A DNA stretch of 64,000 nt, from contig WJXW01000018.1 in NCBI GenBank assembly GCA_015832175.1, positions 806,001 through 870,000 of the forward strand. The letters are read 5' to 3'. Origin of the DNA: Paraphaeosphaeria minitans (Eukaryota; Ascomycota; Dothideomycetes; Pleosporales; Didymosphaeriaceae). The notes below the pieces were generated by a model. That model was given only the letters and a program-made list of their open reading frames with translations, did not search any database and was not told the DNA's origin. Numbering within the stretch: position 1 is the stretch's first letter; each line of letters starts with the position of its first letter. Positions 11,501-24,484 of this stretch are shown piece after piece. The translations under genes and the position numbers were made by a program.

Positions 11501-14404
11501 CTGTAGCGTGATTAAAATACTATTTTCTATTCTTCACCTTTCTTAATTTGTATAAGGTGGTAACTGTCTCTTAGATCTATTATTATAAATATCTTAGCTT
11601 AAGATAGTTAATCTTATAACTCTATAATATTTAGTAGTAGATATTAGTTCTTTATTATTATGTTATTAAGTTATTAGTAGTTAACGTATAGTCTGTCTAA
11701 TCTATCCTTTTTCTTAACAAACATAAAAGGGCTTACTACTAGTGACTTTAATAGTTATATATATCCTTTCTTAAGGTTTATCTTAATAAAATTACGTTCT
11801 TTAAGGAGTTCTTCTCCTGTCTTACTATATAGTAGTCTAAAGGGTGGTGTTTTCCTTTCTTCTAGGTCTATTGTAAGATCCTAGGATTAATGTTCTAGTA
11901 GGTTTGCTTTTCCTTTCTTTTCTGTGAATATATGTATCTATTTCCTGTACTCTCTTAGTAAGGTAAAGGGTGTGCTATTGTCCTTCTTTTTGCGCTTCTT
12001 AACCTAGTGGTTCCTGCTAGCGTTTGCTAAGGTGTGCTTCTGTTTTTTAACTATCTATCGCAGTATTATGTTGTTAATAACTCCCTTATCTACTATTATT
12101 TTTAGTTAATACGTAGGCTTTGCTTATAATATATAATTATAGTGTTTAAATAATATTTTCTTTGTACCCTAGTTAATCTGTAGGTTGTGTATTATTAACT
12201 AAGGTAATCCTAAGACTAACTTATACTTAGATCCTAGTAAGATATCTAAGGTAAGTTCCTCTCTATGTTCTTAGACTGTTATTATAGTAGTAACCTCTTA
12301 GTATATTTAAGGTGTTTTAGGCATTAGGGATCTATTTGCGACATAGATAATATAGGGTACTTCTTTCTCTAACATTATAAGTCCTACTTATTTTACTATT
12401 TAATAAAATATAAAGTTCCTTTCTACTTTTAAGTTTATAAGAGCTTAAGCCTATATTCCTTTAAGCTATACTAGTAGCTTAACTAATACTGTGCTTACTA
12501 TGGCATTTAATTTAATAAAGGCGTTTTCTTATTTAAGTTTAGGCCTAAAAAAGACATCTGTCTATGTAGGTTATAGTTAAGTTCTAGTGCCTAGTATGCG
12601 TTTCTAAGCATCTGCTTCTGTTATTATTCTTAAGTATGTAGCTTATATAGATTATTTTCTTCTTTTTCCTGTAAGGATGTTCTTCTATTTTTCCTCTTAT
12701 AGTTTTTACTATTTCTGTGTACTAGTTAAATTAGTAGTTCTGTTGTTACTTCTTATATAGGACAGTTTACAAAGCTGTCTAAATGTTTAGCTATATAGTA
12801 GTATTTGTAGTCTTAGTTTAGACACGTGTACTAGTATAGTTATATATAGTTTTTATTAATAAGTATATTACAGTATTTATTGCCCTTTAGCGTGAGGTAA
12901 GGAAAGTATTTTACTTATTATTTATTCTAGAGGTGTTTATTATAAGCTGTGATAGAGTAGTCTATTTATATCTATCTATAGCGTAATTTCCTTTTAGGTT
13001 ATTTCTTATTCTCCTCTTTCTCTGCCTTATGTTATGTATATATTAGTTCTTCGTAATGCGTCCACATATAGAATTAGTGTGTAGGATTTTAGTGGTCTAG
13101 GTAGTACTTTAGTACGTAGTCTAACTTCTTATTATTATAGGGTTATATTCCTTTTAGTGCCTAGTGGGGTTCTATGTAGTCCTAAACATTTAGTTTATAC
13201 TTAGGTAATATAGGGTTGTCTTCTTCCCGCCTACTTTATAGGTAAGGAGTAGGAGATCTTAGTATCTCTTCTACGTCTTCTGCGTTGTGGTATACGTTAG
13301 AGTTGTCTTCTAGATCTTTATATAGTTATAAGTTAGGTAAATCTAATTACTTACTTTGCTCTAGTGTAACGCGTTAGTAACTAAATAGCGTTGTAATAAC
13401 TTCCTATTCCTTATTAGGTTCTTAGTCCTTAATAGTTAGTATATTTAACTTAGTTTAATAGACTTTGTTCTTTAATCTATAGTTCCTAGCTATATAGCCT
13501 AGTTTGCTACATATAAAGCACTTACAGGTCTTAGTTATTAGTTATTAACTTCTATTAGAGACGCGTTTATTAGGCTGCTTAGGGCCTATTCTTCCTCCTT
13601 TTCCTTTGCCTAAGTAGTTAAACTAGACATCTTCTATTAGTTCATATCTCTAGTAGTTCCTTAGCTGTTGCTTTTAGATAATTCTAATAGGGTTCTTATA
13701 AACTACTTTTACTAGTTATCTAAAGCTTATTGCCCTAGGGTTTTAGTAGAGCTCTTATTACAGTAAAAACCACTTTTTATTAATTCTAATAGTTTCTTTA
13801 TATAGTTCTTTAAGGTTAGTAATTTGTGCACTACTACGTAAGAGTTCCTTATATAGTTTCTATTTAAGTCTTTATTTATACATATCCTAAAGAGATTTAT
13901 TGTCTTAGTTAAGTTACACAGTGTATCTACAAAACTTAGCTATATACTTAGTTACTAATTATTTCTAAGTTATAGTCTAAATCTTTACTTTTATAATAGA
14001 GTCCTTATTAGTGATCCTAAAGAGTTGCTTAAGGCATTTTTTAAAGTTATTATAATTTTTAATAATATTAACTATATTAGCGTGCTTGTTTACGTAATTA
14101 TTGTTATTGTTGTTATAGTCTATTCCTAGGTACTTTTTAAGGTAGAGATAGATCTATAATCCTATATCTCCTTATATATATATTACTACAAAGATAACCT
14201 TCTTTTTGTCTTTAAGGGGTTTGTCTAAGTTAAAGAAGTAGAGGTCTAACTAGAGAATCTAAACGTTAGTTTAAGATTATTCGCTAAAGTAGAGATTAGG
14301 TTTATACGCCTTACTACTATCCTTTATAAGAGTAATCTTAGCGGCACCTAAAGCTGTGGAAGAGGTAGGAGTTTGTAAAGTACTTATGTTAAGGGTGTTT
14401 AAGA
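8600..14404 (-). mobile_element. Gypsy/chromovirus copy B internal domain (element 8144-14860), RIP-degenerated
   Basis: The second copy of the A-D family, coding on the minus strand, bounded by two 456-bp LTRs of one type for a total of 6,717 bp. Recognisable complements are the gag CCHC at about 13500-13540, RT YIDD at about 11371-11400, the integrase core at about 9916-9960 and the chromodomain at about 9207-9350. The + strand here has almost no CpA left but keeps some TpG. In a hand count of 10281-10346 I found zero CA and six TG. All frames are broken. No matching 5-bp target duplication is seen (TAAGA before 8144, AATAA after 14860), which fits recombination with copy A. Confidence 0.85.
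8780..9185 (+). pseudogene. Antisense accessory ORF remnant in copy B (C-x2-C-x7-C plus coiled coil)
   Basis: This is the clearest copy of the antisense ORF. Reading + strand from about 8783, a C-x2-C-x7-C cluster (C-T-N-C ... K-C-E-P-K) precedes a long heptad-like stretch rich in Leu, Lys, Glu and Ala (I-E-R-L-E-K-L-E-A-K-E-E-V-K), then K-E-L-A-K-A-A-L-L and D-K-L-E-A-L-K-A. Stops occur where Gln or Arg codons are expected. It lies between pol and the 3' LTR. Possible roles are a nucleic-acid-binding accessory protein or a captured gene; I do not recognise it. Confidence 0.55.
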
Positions 14405-14860
14405 TATTAAATCTAAGAAGGTAGTTAGTCCTAAAGGGTTAAAGTTAGTTCTTAGGTAGGAGTACTTATAGAAGGTAGAAAGTCTTATTAATATAATAGT
14501 ATCTTGCGAAGTGTAATAAGTTAATAATTTAGTCTACTAGAATCTTAATAATAGATTAATAAATAGATTAAATATAAGTATAAGAAGCTTATTCTCGCGT
14601 TCCTATATACTAAGTAGTCCTACACATCCTAGAATCCCATATGTCCTAGAGTCCTATATGTCCTAGAGTCCTATATGTCCTAGAGTCCTATGCGGGCGAG
14701 TCCCACGCGTCCTAGAGTTCCTATATAGGTAAGGCCTGTGCGGTCCTTAGGATTCTTAGGACCTGTGACCTATTACCTAACTACCTAGTTAGCTAACTCT
14801 AGAGGACTAGTGGTCTAATAAGCTTGTGCCCTGCTGCTCGCGCGCGGCCAGATCCTAACA
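14405..14860 (-). repeat. 5' LTR of copy B, 456 bp
   Basis: Begins TATTA at 14405 (TGTTA after a G to A change) and ends TAACA at 14860. It matches the 8144-8599 LTR along its whole length, including the ~17-bp U3 repeats at about 14620-14690. It marks the right end of the A/B tandem array. Confidence 0.85.
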
Positions 14861-16700
14861 AATAACTATATTACTTTTCGCACTAGTAGTAGTGGCACCT
14901 AGGAGGGTGCACTAAGCTAGCCCTAGATAAAGGCTTAGGTAGAGTTACTCTATAAGGCTCTTAATATAGGTTAAAGGGTATACGCTATTAGGCTAGGGCC
15001 ACTAGGAGGGTAAGGTAGTATTAGCCAGGAGCTGTCTTAAGTTGCTCTATAATAGTAGTAAGTAGGTTAGTAGTCTACGCTTAGGTCTAGATTATTTTAT
15101 CTAGGCGCTAGCCTATGCTCTCTTTAGATTACTAAATGTAATTTTCTATATTATTTATCTACCCTGCTATATTATTAGCTAACGCTACTAAATTCTAATT
15201 ATAGTTACTACTACGCTAGGCTAGAGTTATTTAGAGCAAAGGTGCTACTAGGGCTATATTTATACTAAAGGGGGCGACTACTATTCTATTACTACGCTAA
15301 GGTAGGAGTATAGCGAAGAAGTCTAGCTTTTAGATTAGGCTAGAGTTTTTAAGCGCCAAGTTTAGGTACTACTTATACTACTAGGCTAAGCAGTAGAACT
15401 CTACTGTAAAAGTAGGCAGCGTTCTAGTTATAGGCTTTTAGGGGTTAGTACTATATATTTTAGGATTATAGATGTGTAAATTGCTATTAATCTAGCCTTA
15501 CTCTACGTATTTAATCTAGAGGCGTAGAGCCCGCTTTAGGCCTAGATTATTAGTAAAGGGGGCAGAATTGTACTAGTAGGTGGCCTTAGTATAATAGTAG
15601 GCGCTATAGAAGTGGCCCTAAAATAGTTAATAGCTATATAAACATTAATAATAGTCTAGAATATAAGGCTATAAACTTACTTTGCACACCTAAGCTACTT
15701 TAGGCGCCTAATATATTTAATATATATAAGGCCTATATTAGGGTTAGCTAGCTCTTTATCTAAACTGTCTCTTTAAAGGACTACGCTCTTAGTAATATAA
15801 AGCTGCTTTAGAGTATAAGTAGGGGTAATAGAGTTAGGGCGATTAGCTAGTACACGCCTTTTAGAGGTTATAAAGGGGTAAAGGTAATTACTACTATTAA
15901 GTTACTATGTAGGCGTGTTAAGGCTCTAGAAAATTTTTTTTACTTTAGTATTATTAATCTCCTCCTTAGTATACGTATAGCTAGGCTTAGTAAAGCGCTA
16001 GTTTAGGTCTAAAGGGTTATTACTACTACTACTACTAGGACTAAAGATATCTACTAAGGTAGCGCTACTTTAGAGGCTGTTATTAATAATATTAATATTA
16101 GCTGCGGCCGTAAATAGAACGCTAAAGAAGAGGGCTAAAAGGCTAATAAAAGTATAGGGGCGTATAGCGCAGGAACAGGAGGGGGACTAAATTAGGGCTA
16201 GAAGGAGATAGGGATAGAGGTAGTTACAGATAGTTAAGAAAGTTAGAATAGGCGTAGGTTAAGGTTAGTATAGGAAAGAGAGAGTAGAGAAGGGAAGAGG
16301 GAAGGTAAAATAATATAAATATAAAGAGACTATAATAGTAACGCACTGCTAAGGTAATAGATATATAATAATTATATTAAAAAGGGTAGAAGCGCTGTCC
16401 TGTCGCCTTATAATAATAAAGTGAATAAACAAACTGCCTAATAAAGGCCCTCGCCCTAAGGCTACCTTAGGGCTGCCTCTATACTACTACCTTACTACAG
16501 TATAATATTCCTAAGATCTCTAAAACTTACCTTATAACTATAAGACGTTTTAAACTGAGTAAGGTCTAGGGTATATAATAGGCTAGGGTATAGCCCTAGC
16601 CTTTAGAAGGATTTTAAGGAAAAGAACTACCCTAAAGAAGTAGACCTACTAAGGAAAACTCTTCTTATAAGTAGTACACCCCCCTATAGAGACTTAATAC
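14861..16700. mobile_element. Unclassified degenerate repeat between copies B and C
   Basis: AT-rich, TpA-rich and stop-filled in all frames. No LTR pair, RT or integrase motif is visible. A purine-rich stretch (about 16200-16310) and CpG-rich islets such as GCTGCGGCC near 16099 remain. It could be the gag-proximal part of another LTR element or the truncated 3' end of copy C, since the 3' LTR expected for C is missing here. I cannot assign it. Confidence 0.4.
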
Positions 16701-16759
16701 CTAGAATTTAACCTTTATATTTGGCACTTATAGTTCTATTTATTCTTTAAGGCTAGCCT

Positions 16760-17200
16760 ATAATAATAAAGTCTATATTAGCTTAAGGAAGTGTAGTAAG
16801 TATTAGAAATAAAGATTAAAGTGTAATATACCTATTACTTAAAATAACTTCTTATAGTTAGTATCTAAAAAGAAGAAGTTAGAGGCATAATTATTAGAGG
16901 CGCGTAAGGAATAAGATACTATATTTAAGGCGCTGCGTATAGTATACGGAAAAAAGGAGTAGTTATTAAAATAGTTAGCATAGAATAAAAAGCGTACTAG
17001 AGAGGTAATTATAGTAGAAAGTGCTATACTAATAAAGTTAGAGAAAAATCTAGTTTAGCCTACTTAGCCTATAGGTTCTATAGAGCTTAGCACGTCTATT
17101 TAGTTAGTAATAAATAATCTTCCTCTAGAGTTCTAGGATAACTCTATAACTCTGCCTTTCTAGGTAAGGATAATATTATATTATATTAGGTGTCTATAAA
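16760..17200 (+). pseudogene. Antisense accessory ORF remnant in copy C (C-x2-C-x6-C plus coiled coil)
   Basis: On the + strand opposite to pol of copy C. A K-C-S-K-(C/Y) ... R-L-K-C segment near 16795-16830 gives C-x2-C-x6-C if one Tyr is read as RIP-mutated Cys. It is followed by a K-K-K-K-L-E-A...L-L-E-A-R-K-E coiled-coil-like stretch and a Pro/Ser/Leu tail. Same position and order as in copies A and B. Stops fall at probable Gln codons. Confidence 0.5.
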
Positions 17201-19376
17201 ATTCCTTAATTTTTTATTAATAGTTCTTTAAGTAGGCTACTAGTTCTTAAGCCTTTTTACTATGTAGGTAACTTTTCTATTTAATAAGGTATGTTTTATT
17301 TTACTAATTATAGTCTAGAATTTTTTTAACTTTAAATTTATTTTCTTTTTCTATTCTGTAGTAGAAGGCGGTTCTAACTAGTGTATTAGAGTCTACTAGT
17401 TCTAGTAGTAATACGTAGAATACTAGATGTATCTTTATGTCTAGTAGTCGCTCTCACTTATAGTTTACTAGTAATATTTACTTAAAAATGTAAAATAGTC
17501 TAATCTTAGTATAATCTAGTTTGTTATATTTCTTCTTCTAAGTTTAAAGGTTTTTTATAAGTAAATATACTTTATCCCCTTTCTTTAGCTAAGGTGCTAT
17601 TTTTTATTTTTAGTTTTAGTAAAAAATTAATTGCTACTAAGCTTTCTTAAGATTTTTCTAGAGTTATTAGTGTATTTTATTTATATTTTCTACTATATCT
17701 ATGGCTTCTTTTGCTTTAATTGTTGTAGGAAATTATTAATTAAAGAGATATAGGTGTCTTCTATAGTTTATATAGAATAGTGTATGTCCTAATACTGCTA
17801 ATACTTTGTTATTATAGGCTAACTATGCTATAGGTAGTAATAAAACCTAGTTATTCTTCTAACTATTATAGTAGATGCGTAGGTACGTTTCTATAGTTTA
17901 GTTTATACGTTCTATTTATTTATCTATTTATAGATAGTAAGCTGTTAATAGCTTTTATTTTATTCTAAGTAGGGCTATAAGCGCTGTCTAGTAATTTAAC
18001 GTAAAGAGCTTATCTTTGTCGCTAATAATTATTTTTAGGATTCTGTAATATCTAATTAGTTAGTCTAGAATAAGAAAAGTAAATTCTTTTACTATTATTC
18101 TCTTAAGGCATAGAATAAGCTTAATATACTTAGTTAGTTAGTAGACTACTACTAGTATACTATCGTATTTAATTCCTATTATTAGATCCTTAGAGTTTAG
18201 AATTCCTATAATAAAATCTATAGTAATGACTTCCTATAGTGCTGTTAGTATTCTAATTGCTTACATCTCTCTATATTTAAAATGTATACTATGTTTATTT
18301 CTCTAGTATTTTATATATTTATAAATATAAGTTATTATAGCTTCCTTAATTCCTTTAAAGGTGTAATTCCTTTAGATGAGTTTTATTATTTTCGTAATAC
18401 TGAGGTGTCCGTATATAGCATTATTGTGATATTATTGGATAATTTTAGTCTGTAAATAATCTAGAACTTTTTAGTTAATTACTAAAAGTTTATTAAGTTC
18501 TACTATTAGTTCTAGAGATCTACTTTTAGCTTTGCGAAGGATTATAGAGAAGGTTTTTACCTGTTCTTCTACTAGATTACTTTATTAGCTAAGAGCGTCT
18601 ACTTTACCATTTTCTTTTCTAGCTATATAGATAATTTTAAACTTATACTACTTAGTAGTCTATAACTATCTTTGTTATTATAGCGTAAGTTCTTTTATTA
18701 TTATAAATCTTAGAAGGTTCTTATAATCTGTGTAGATTTCTAGCGTTAAGTAGCTAAGTGCGTAAATCCTCTAGTGCTTTAAGGCTTTAACAATAGCGTA
18801 GAGTTCTTTATTATATACGTTGTATTGTGTTTTAGCGTTATTGAATTTGCATAAGTAATAGGTAATTAGGTGCTATTTACTATTATATTTTTATTTAGCG
18901 TAGGCGACTAGCGTAAGATTGCTAGCGTCTGTTTTAAAGCGTAGTGGTTTATTACTTCTAAAATAAATAAAAATAGGTTCTATAATATATACTATCTTAA
19001 GGAGTTAGAATAATATTCTATACTTATTTATCTATTTAAAGGGTACGTCCTTTTTTATAAGATTTGTTAAAGGTATTGTAACCTTTATATAATCTTGGAT
19101 AAATTATTAGTTAAATCTATAGAATCCTAAGAATTCTTAGATATTTTTAGCTGCCTTTAGTATTAGCTAGTTCTTAATATATTTAACTTTACTTAGTGCT
19201 ATCTTAATTCCTTCTATAGTAATAATGTGTCCTAGGAATTTAAGTTATTTAATGTTAAACTTACATTTCTTAAGCTTAATATAAAGGTATACTTTATCTA
19301 GTGCTTCTAGTACTGTCTATATATACTTAGTGTGGTCTAATTTGTTTTTAGAAAAAACGAGGATATTATCTATATA

Positions 19377-19617
19377 TGTCTGTACAGTGGATCGTATAAG
19401 TAGCACTAAGTAAAGTAGGGTCCTACCTACCTATAGGGGCCCGCACAATGGCCCACTGCTTAGGGCAGCGCCAAGAGGCAGAAACTTTATAAGGTCCTTA
19501 GTGCCCCTTTATATAATAGACTAGACGTAATTAATTAAACCTACTTCTTACCCTTTGTATAATAGTATACTATTAACTCTTAAATACTTAATTACAGATT
19601 AAGCCAAACCAATAATA
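19377..19617. mobile_element. ~241-bp insertion in the RT of copy C, possibly a solo LTR
   Basis: This block has no counterpart in copies A, B or D and interrupts C exactly where the others encode the RT YIDD segment. It begins TGTCTGTACAG and ends near AATAATA. The flanks are TATATA on both sides, so the duplication length is unclear. It retains far more CpA/TpG and GC than its surroundings (for example CCCGCACAATGG), so it escaped RIP or arrived later. The TG start and size fit a solo LTR or small non-autonomous element. Confidence 0.6.
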
Positions 19618-22373
19618 TATATAATAATAAATATATCCAGATGTTTATAGAGTACGTTATTAATAAGTGCCATAAAAGCTGCTAGTGCGTTTATAAGTCT
19701 AAAGGGTATAACCTTATATTTAAATAGTCTATAGCGTAATTAAAACGCTATTTTCTATTCTTTACCTTTCTTAATTTATATAAAGTGGTAACTGTCTCTT
19801 AGATCTATTATTCTAAATATCTTAGCTTAAGATAGTTAATCTTGTAACTTTATAATATTTAGTAGTACATATTAGTTTTTTATTATTATATTATTAAGTT
19901 ATTGGTAGTTAACGTATAGTCTATCTAACCTATCCTTTTTCTTAATAAACATAAAAGGGCTTACTGCTAGTAATTTTAAAAGTTATATATATCCTTTCTT
20001 AAAGTTTATCTTAATAAAATTATATTCTTTAAGGAGTTCTTCTTCTATCTTACTAGATAGTAGTCTAAAGGGTGGCGTCTTCCCTTCTTCTAGGTCTATT
20101 ATAAGATTCTAGGGTTAATATTTAGGTAGGTTTACTTTTCCTTCCTTTTCTGTAAATATATATGTCTATTTCCTGTACTCTTTTAGTAAGGTAAAGGGTG
20201 TACTATTGTCCTCTTTCTTACACTTCTTAATCTAGTATTTCCTACTAGCGTCTGCTAAGGTATGCTTCTATTTTTTAACTGTCTATTACAGTATTATGTT
20301 ATTAATAACTCCCTTATTTATTATTATTTTTAGTTAATGCGTAGGCTTTACTTATAATATATAATTATAGCGTTTAAATAATATTTTCTTTGTACCCTAG
20401 TTAATCTGCAGGTTGTGTATTGTTAACTAAGGTAAATCCTAAGACTAACTTATACTTAGATTCTAGTAAGATATCTAAGGTAAGCTCCTCTTTATGTCCT
20501 TAGACTATTATTATAGTAGTAACCTCCTAGTATATCTAAGGTGTATTAGGTATTAGGAATCTATTCGCGATATAGATAATATAGGGTACTTCTTTCTCTA
20601 ATATTATAAGTCCTGCTTATCTTGCTATTTAATAAAACATAAAGTTCTTTTCTACTTCTAAGTTTATAAGAGCTTAAGCCTATATTCCTTTAAGCTATAC
20701 TAGTAGCTTAACTAATACTATACTTACTATAGTATTTAATTTAATAAAGGCGTTTTCTTATCTAAGTTTAGGCCTAAAAAAACATCTATTTATATAGATT
20801 ATAATTAAGTTTAGGTGTCTAGTATGCGTTTCTAAGCATCTGCTTCTATTATTATTCTTAAGTATATAGCTTATATAGATTGTCCTTTTCTTCTTCCTAT
20901 AAGGATATTCTACTATTTTTCCTTCTATAGTCTTTACTGTTTCTGTGTATTAGTTAAATTAGTAGTTCTATTATTACTTCTTACGTAGGGCAGTTTACAA
21001 AGCTGTCTAAATGTTTAGCTATATAGTAGTATTTATAGTCTTAGTTTAGTTACGTATACTAGTATAGTTATATATAATCTCTATTACTAAGTATATTACA
21101 GCATTTATTGCCCTTTAGTGTAAAGTAAGGGAAGGATTTTACTTATTATTTATCCTAGAGGTGTTTGTTATAAGCTGTAATACAGTAGTCTATCTATATC
21201 TATCTATAGCGTAGTTTCCTTCTAGGTTATTTCTTATTCTCCTCTTTCTCTACTTTATATTATACGCATGTTGGTTCTTCGCAATACGTCCATATATAGA
21301 ATTAGTATATAGGATTTTAGTAGTCTAGATAGTACTTTAGTACGTAGTCTAATTCCTTATTTTTATAGGGTCGCATCGCTTTTAGTACCTAGTAGGGTTC
21401 TATATAGTCCTAAACATTTAGGTTATACTTAGGTAATATAGGGTTGTCTTTTTCCTACCTACTTTATAGGTAAGAAGTAGGAGATTTTAGTATTTCTTCT
21501 ACATCTTCTTTATTATAGTATACGTTAGAGTCGTCTTCTAGATCTTCGTATAGTTGTAAGTTAGGTAAATCTAATTACTTACTTTGCTCTAGTGTAACGT
21601 GTTAGTAACTAAATAGCGTTATAATAACTTCCTATTCCTTATTAGGTCCTTAGTCCTTAATAGTTAGCACATTTAACTTGGTTTAATAGACTTTATTCTT
21701 TAATCTATAGTTCCTGGCTATATAGCCTAGTTTACTATATATAAAGCATTTATAGGTCTTAGTTGTTAGTTATTAACTTCTATTAGAGACGCGTTTATTA
21801 GGCTACTTAAGGCTTATGCTTCCTCTTTTTCTTTTACCTATATAGTTAAACTAGACATCTTTTATTAGTTTGTATCTCTAGTAGTTCTTTAGCTATTACT
21901 TTTAGACAATTCTAATAGGGTTTTTATAAACTACTTTTACTAGTTGTCTAAAGCTTATTGCCTTAGGGTTTTAGTAGAGCTCCTATTATAGTAAAAACTA
22001 TTCTTTATTAATCCTAATAGTTTCTTTATATAGTTTTTTAAGGTTAGTAATTTGCGCACTACCACGTAAAAGTTCCTTACGTAGTTTCTATTTAAGTTCT
22101 TGTTTATATATATCCTAAAGAGATTTATTATCCTAGTTAAGTTACACAGCGTATTTATAAAACTTAGCTATATACTTAGCTACTAATTATTTCTAAGTTA
22201 TAGTCTAAATCTTTACTTTTGTTATAGAGTCCTTATTAGTGATCCTAAAGACTTATTTAAGGTATTTTTTAAAGTTGTTATAATCCTTAATAATGTTAAC
22301 TATATTAGCGTGCTTATTTACATAATTATTATTATTATTATTATAGTCTATTCCTAGGTATTTTTTAAAGTAA

Positions 22374-22609
22374 TGTGGTGTTGTAGGTGCGTTTACCTTA
22401 AGTGAGGAATATAAAAAAATGAGTTAAGTTATTCTATCTAAAATCTGATATATAAATCCAACTACTCTAATTATCTATTAAGTCTCTTTGTGTCTTGTCT
22501 AGTTAGCGCTTTCTTTTCTTTATCTGTTCCCTAATTAGCTATCTTAAATAATAGCTAATTAGCCCTATGTTTCTCTAATTCTCTATCGTAAACTAATCTT
22601 TACACTACA
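22374..22609 (-). repeat. 3' LTR of element E, 236 bp
   Basis: Starts TGTGGTGTTG and ends CACTACA. It is a direct repeat of 34151-34386, of equal length, differing mainly by transitions. GTAA flanks the outer ends (22370-22373 and 34387-34390), giving a 4-bp duplication, or AGTAA if 5 bp. A pyrimidine run at 22610-22627 is the complement of a polypurine tract, which sets E on the minus strand. Confidence 0.85.
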
Positions 22610-24073
22610 TTTTCCTCCCTCTCTTCTAGGCTTAGTCCCTTAAGCCTACTACCTTACTACCCTTTTAACACCTTATTAGTAGTTACCTCCTAGACCTATA
22701 ATTTCATTAATCCTTAGCTAGCCACCTTTACCTAATTATCCTACCTGCTAACATATTGCCTATCTGCTACTTATGTCCCTATAATTAAAGTTGTTTATTA
22801 ACTTCTTTATATATTAGGCAGCGACGCAGCGTTAGTCTAATTCTAGGCCTATAATTTTACGTTAGCCTCTAGCTAACTAACTATACCTAATTATCCTAAC
22901 TACTAACCTATCGCCTATCTACTACTTATGTCCCTATAATTAAAGTTGTTTGTAGACCTCTTAGTATGTTAGATAGTAATATTATAGTAATATTTTCTTA
23001 TAAACGCTTCTGCTAAGCCGCTTAAATAGCCTACGCTTAATCTTTAAAGTATATAACCCTAGGATTTTTTCTACTCTATCCTTCTCTTAACCTTTACTTC
23101 TACTCTCCTCCTTCTCTTTTAGTCCTTCTAATACCTATTTAATAACTCTACTGTTGTTATAGCTATAGTTAACTATACCCTAAGTAGAACAGCCGCTTCT
23201 AGTGCTAGTAGTAAGAAGGGTAGTAATAACCTAAATAAGCGTAGCCCTACTAGTAATATAAAAGTAGACCTTTTTATCTACTCTTCTAAGTCTACTAAGG
23301 AGTATATTATTAAGTAGCGTATATTGTCTTAAAAACTTTTTATATCCTATTGCTAACTTTCCTAATTAGGGTAAGAGCTAATTAGCGTGTAAACCGCAAT
23401 CTTCTACGTGAACTAGCTTACTTTATCTATAGCCTAGGCATATAGGGTGTTACCCTAGGTTCTATTCTTCGCACTGCTAGTGTCTATAAGAATAATAGCT
23501 ATTTAGACCTTACTGTTTAGCACTTTAATATTAGTAATACTAAAGTAGAGACTATTGCTAAGTTTTTTAGCTTAGGCACTAGGGAGGCTTTATTAAAGCG
23601 TAGATACTATAATACTAATATTAATATAGGTATCTAGTATACTGCTACCTCTTCTTATTTTCCTCCTTTTTTTTTAATTAACTATTGCTGCACCTACTAC
23701 TAGAATAAGAGTAGGAGGAGTAAGCTCTATTTTAGTAGTAAATATAGTATTTCTTATTTAGAAAGTAAGCTGCTAAACTAGGAATAGTGTAATAAGTGCT
23801 AGATAAATAGTAACTATACTTCTTATTCTTTTTATTATAAGTTCTAGTTCTAATTCTCTATTACCTAAGCTAATATCTCTTTTCTTTTAGGTAAGCTAGC
23901 TAACCCTAGCACTAGTTCTTCTATAGATAATATTATTTTAGCTGCTAATATCCTTTCTATTAGTATAACCCGCTCTTAGGCTCCTTTTAGTTACACTTCT
24001 AAGGCTATTTCTGTCCTTAATACTCTTATTCTTAGGGAGCCTATAGAACCCTAATACACTATTACTATAAACT
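22610..24073 (-). mobile_element. Element E internal region, distal part
   Basis: Minus-strand remnant interrupted at 24073 by copy D. TAG/TAA stops occur throughout. No RT, RNase H or integrase motif could be found in either strand by eye. A short basic and hydrophobic segment is readable on the minus strand around 23,680-23,760. It ends at the polypurine tract at 22610-22627. Confidence 0.65.
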
Positions 24074-24484
24074 TGTTAAGATCCGAAGGCTAGGCCTCCC
24101 AGGATCTTTATATATATCTACATTCGTTATTCGAGTGGCCCAGCACAAAAGGTCACGTAACCTAATTAGTGTGATCAGAGCGCCAAGACAACTAATTAGA
24201 CTAAGCACTTAACATACTAAGCAACTAATTAGTGCTTAATTAGTTTAATTAGAGTAATTAGTCCACTAATCGCTTAAAGTATATAGGAACGCGAGGATAG
24301 GCTCTTTATACTTATGTTTAATCTGTTTATTAATCTATTGTTTAGATTCTAGCAGACTAAATTGTTAACTTATTACACTTTATAAGATACTATTATATTA
24401 ATAAAACCTTTTACCTTCTATAAGTACTCCTGCCTAAGAACTAACCTTAACCCTTTAGGACTAGCTACCCTTTTAGATTTAACA
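24074..24484 (+). repeat. 5' LTR of copy D, 411 bp
   Basis: Begins TGTTAAGATCC and ends TTTAACA. It is flanked on the left by AAACT (24069-24073), the same five bases that follow the 3' LTR at 30780. The last ~210 bp match (inverted) the LTRs of copies A, B and C. The U3 half is specific to D and carries repeated AATTAG motifs. Confidence 0.92.

Larger units (their letters stand above)
16701..22373 (-). mobile_element. Gypsy/chromovirus copy C, major part (3' side), RIP-degenerated, interrupted
   Basis: The third copy of the A-D family, minus-strand coding. Its chromodomain complement lies at about 17195-17330, the integrase core at about 17907-17945 and RT around 19340-19700, with gag up to 22373. 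The sequence stops at 22373 where element E begins and resumes at 34387. Joining ...TTTTTTAAAG(TAA) to (GTAA)GGATAGATC restores the order seen in copy B near 14130-14160. A 241-bp foreign block splits RT at 19377-19617. The 3' LTR expected below about 16,700 is missing, so this end is truncated. Confidence 0.8.
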
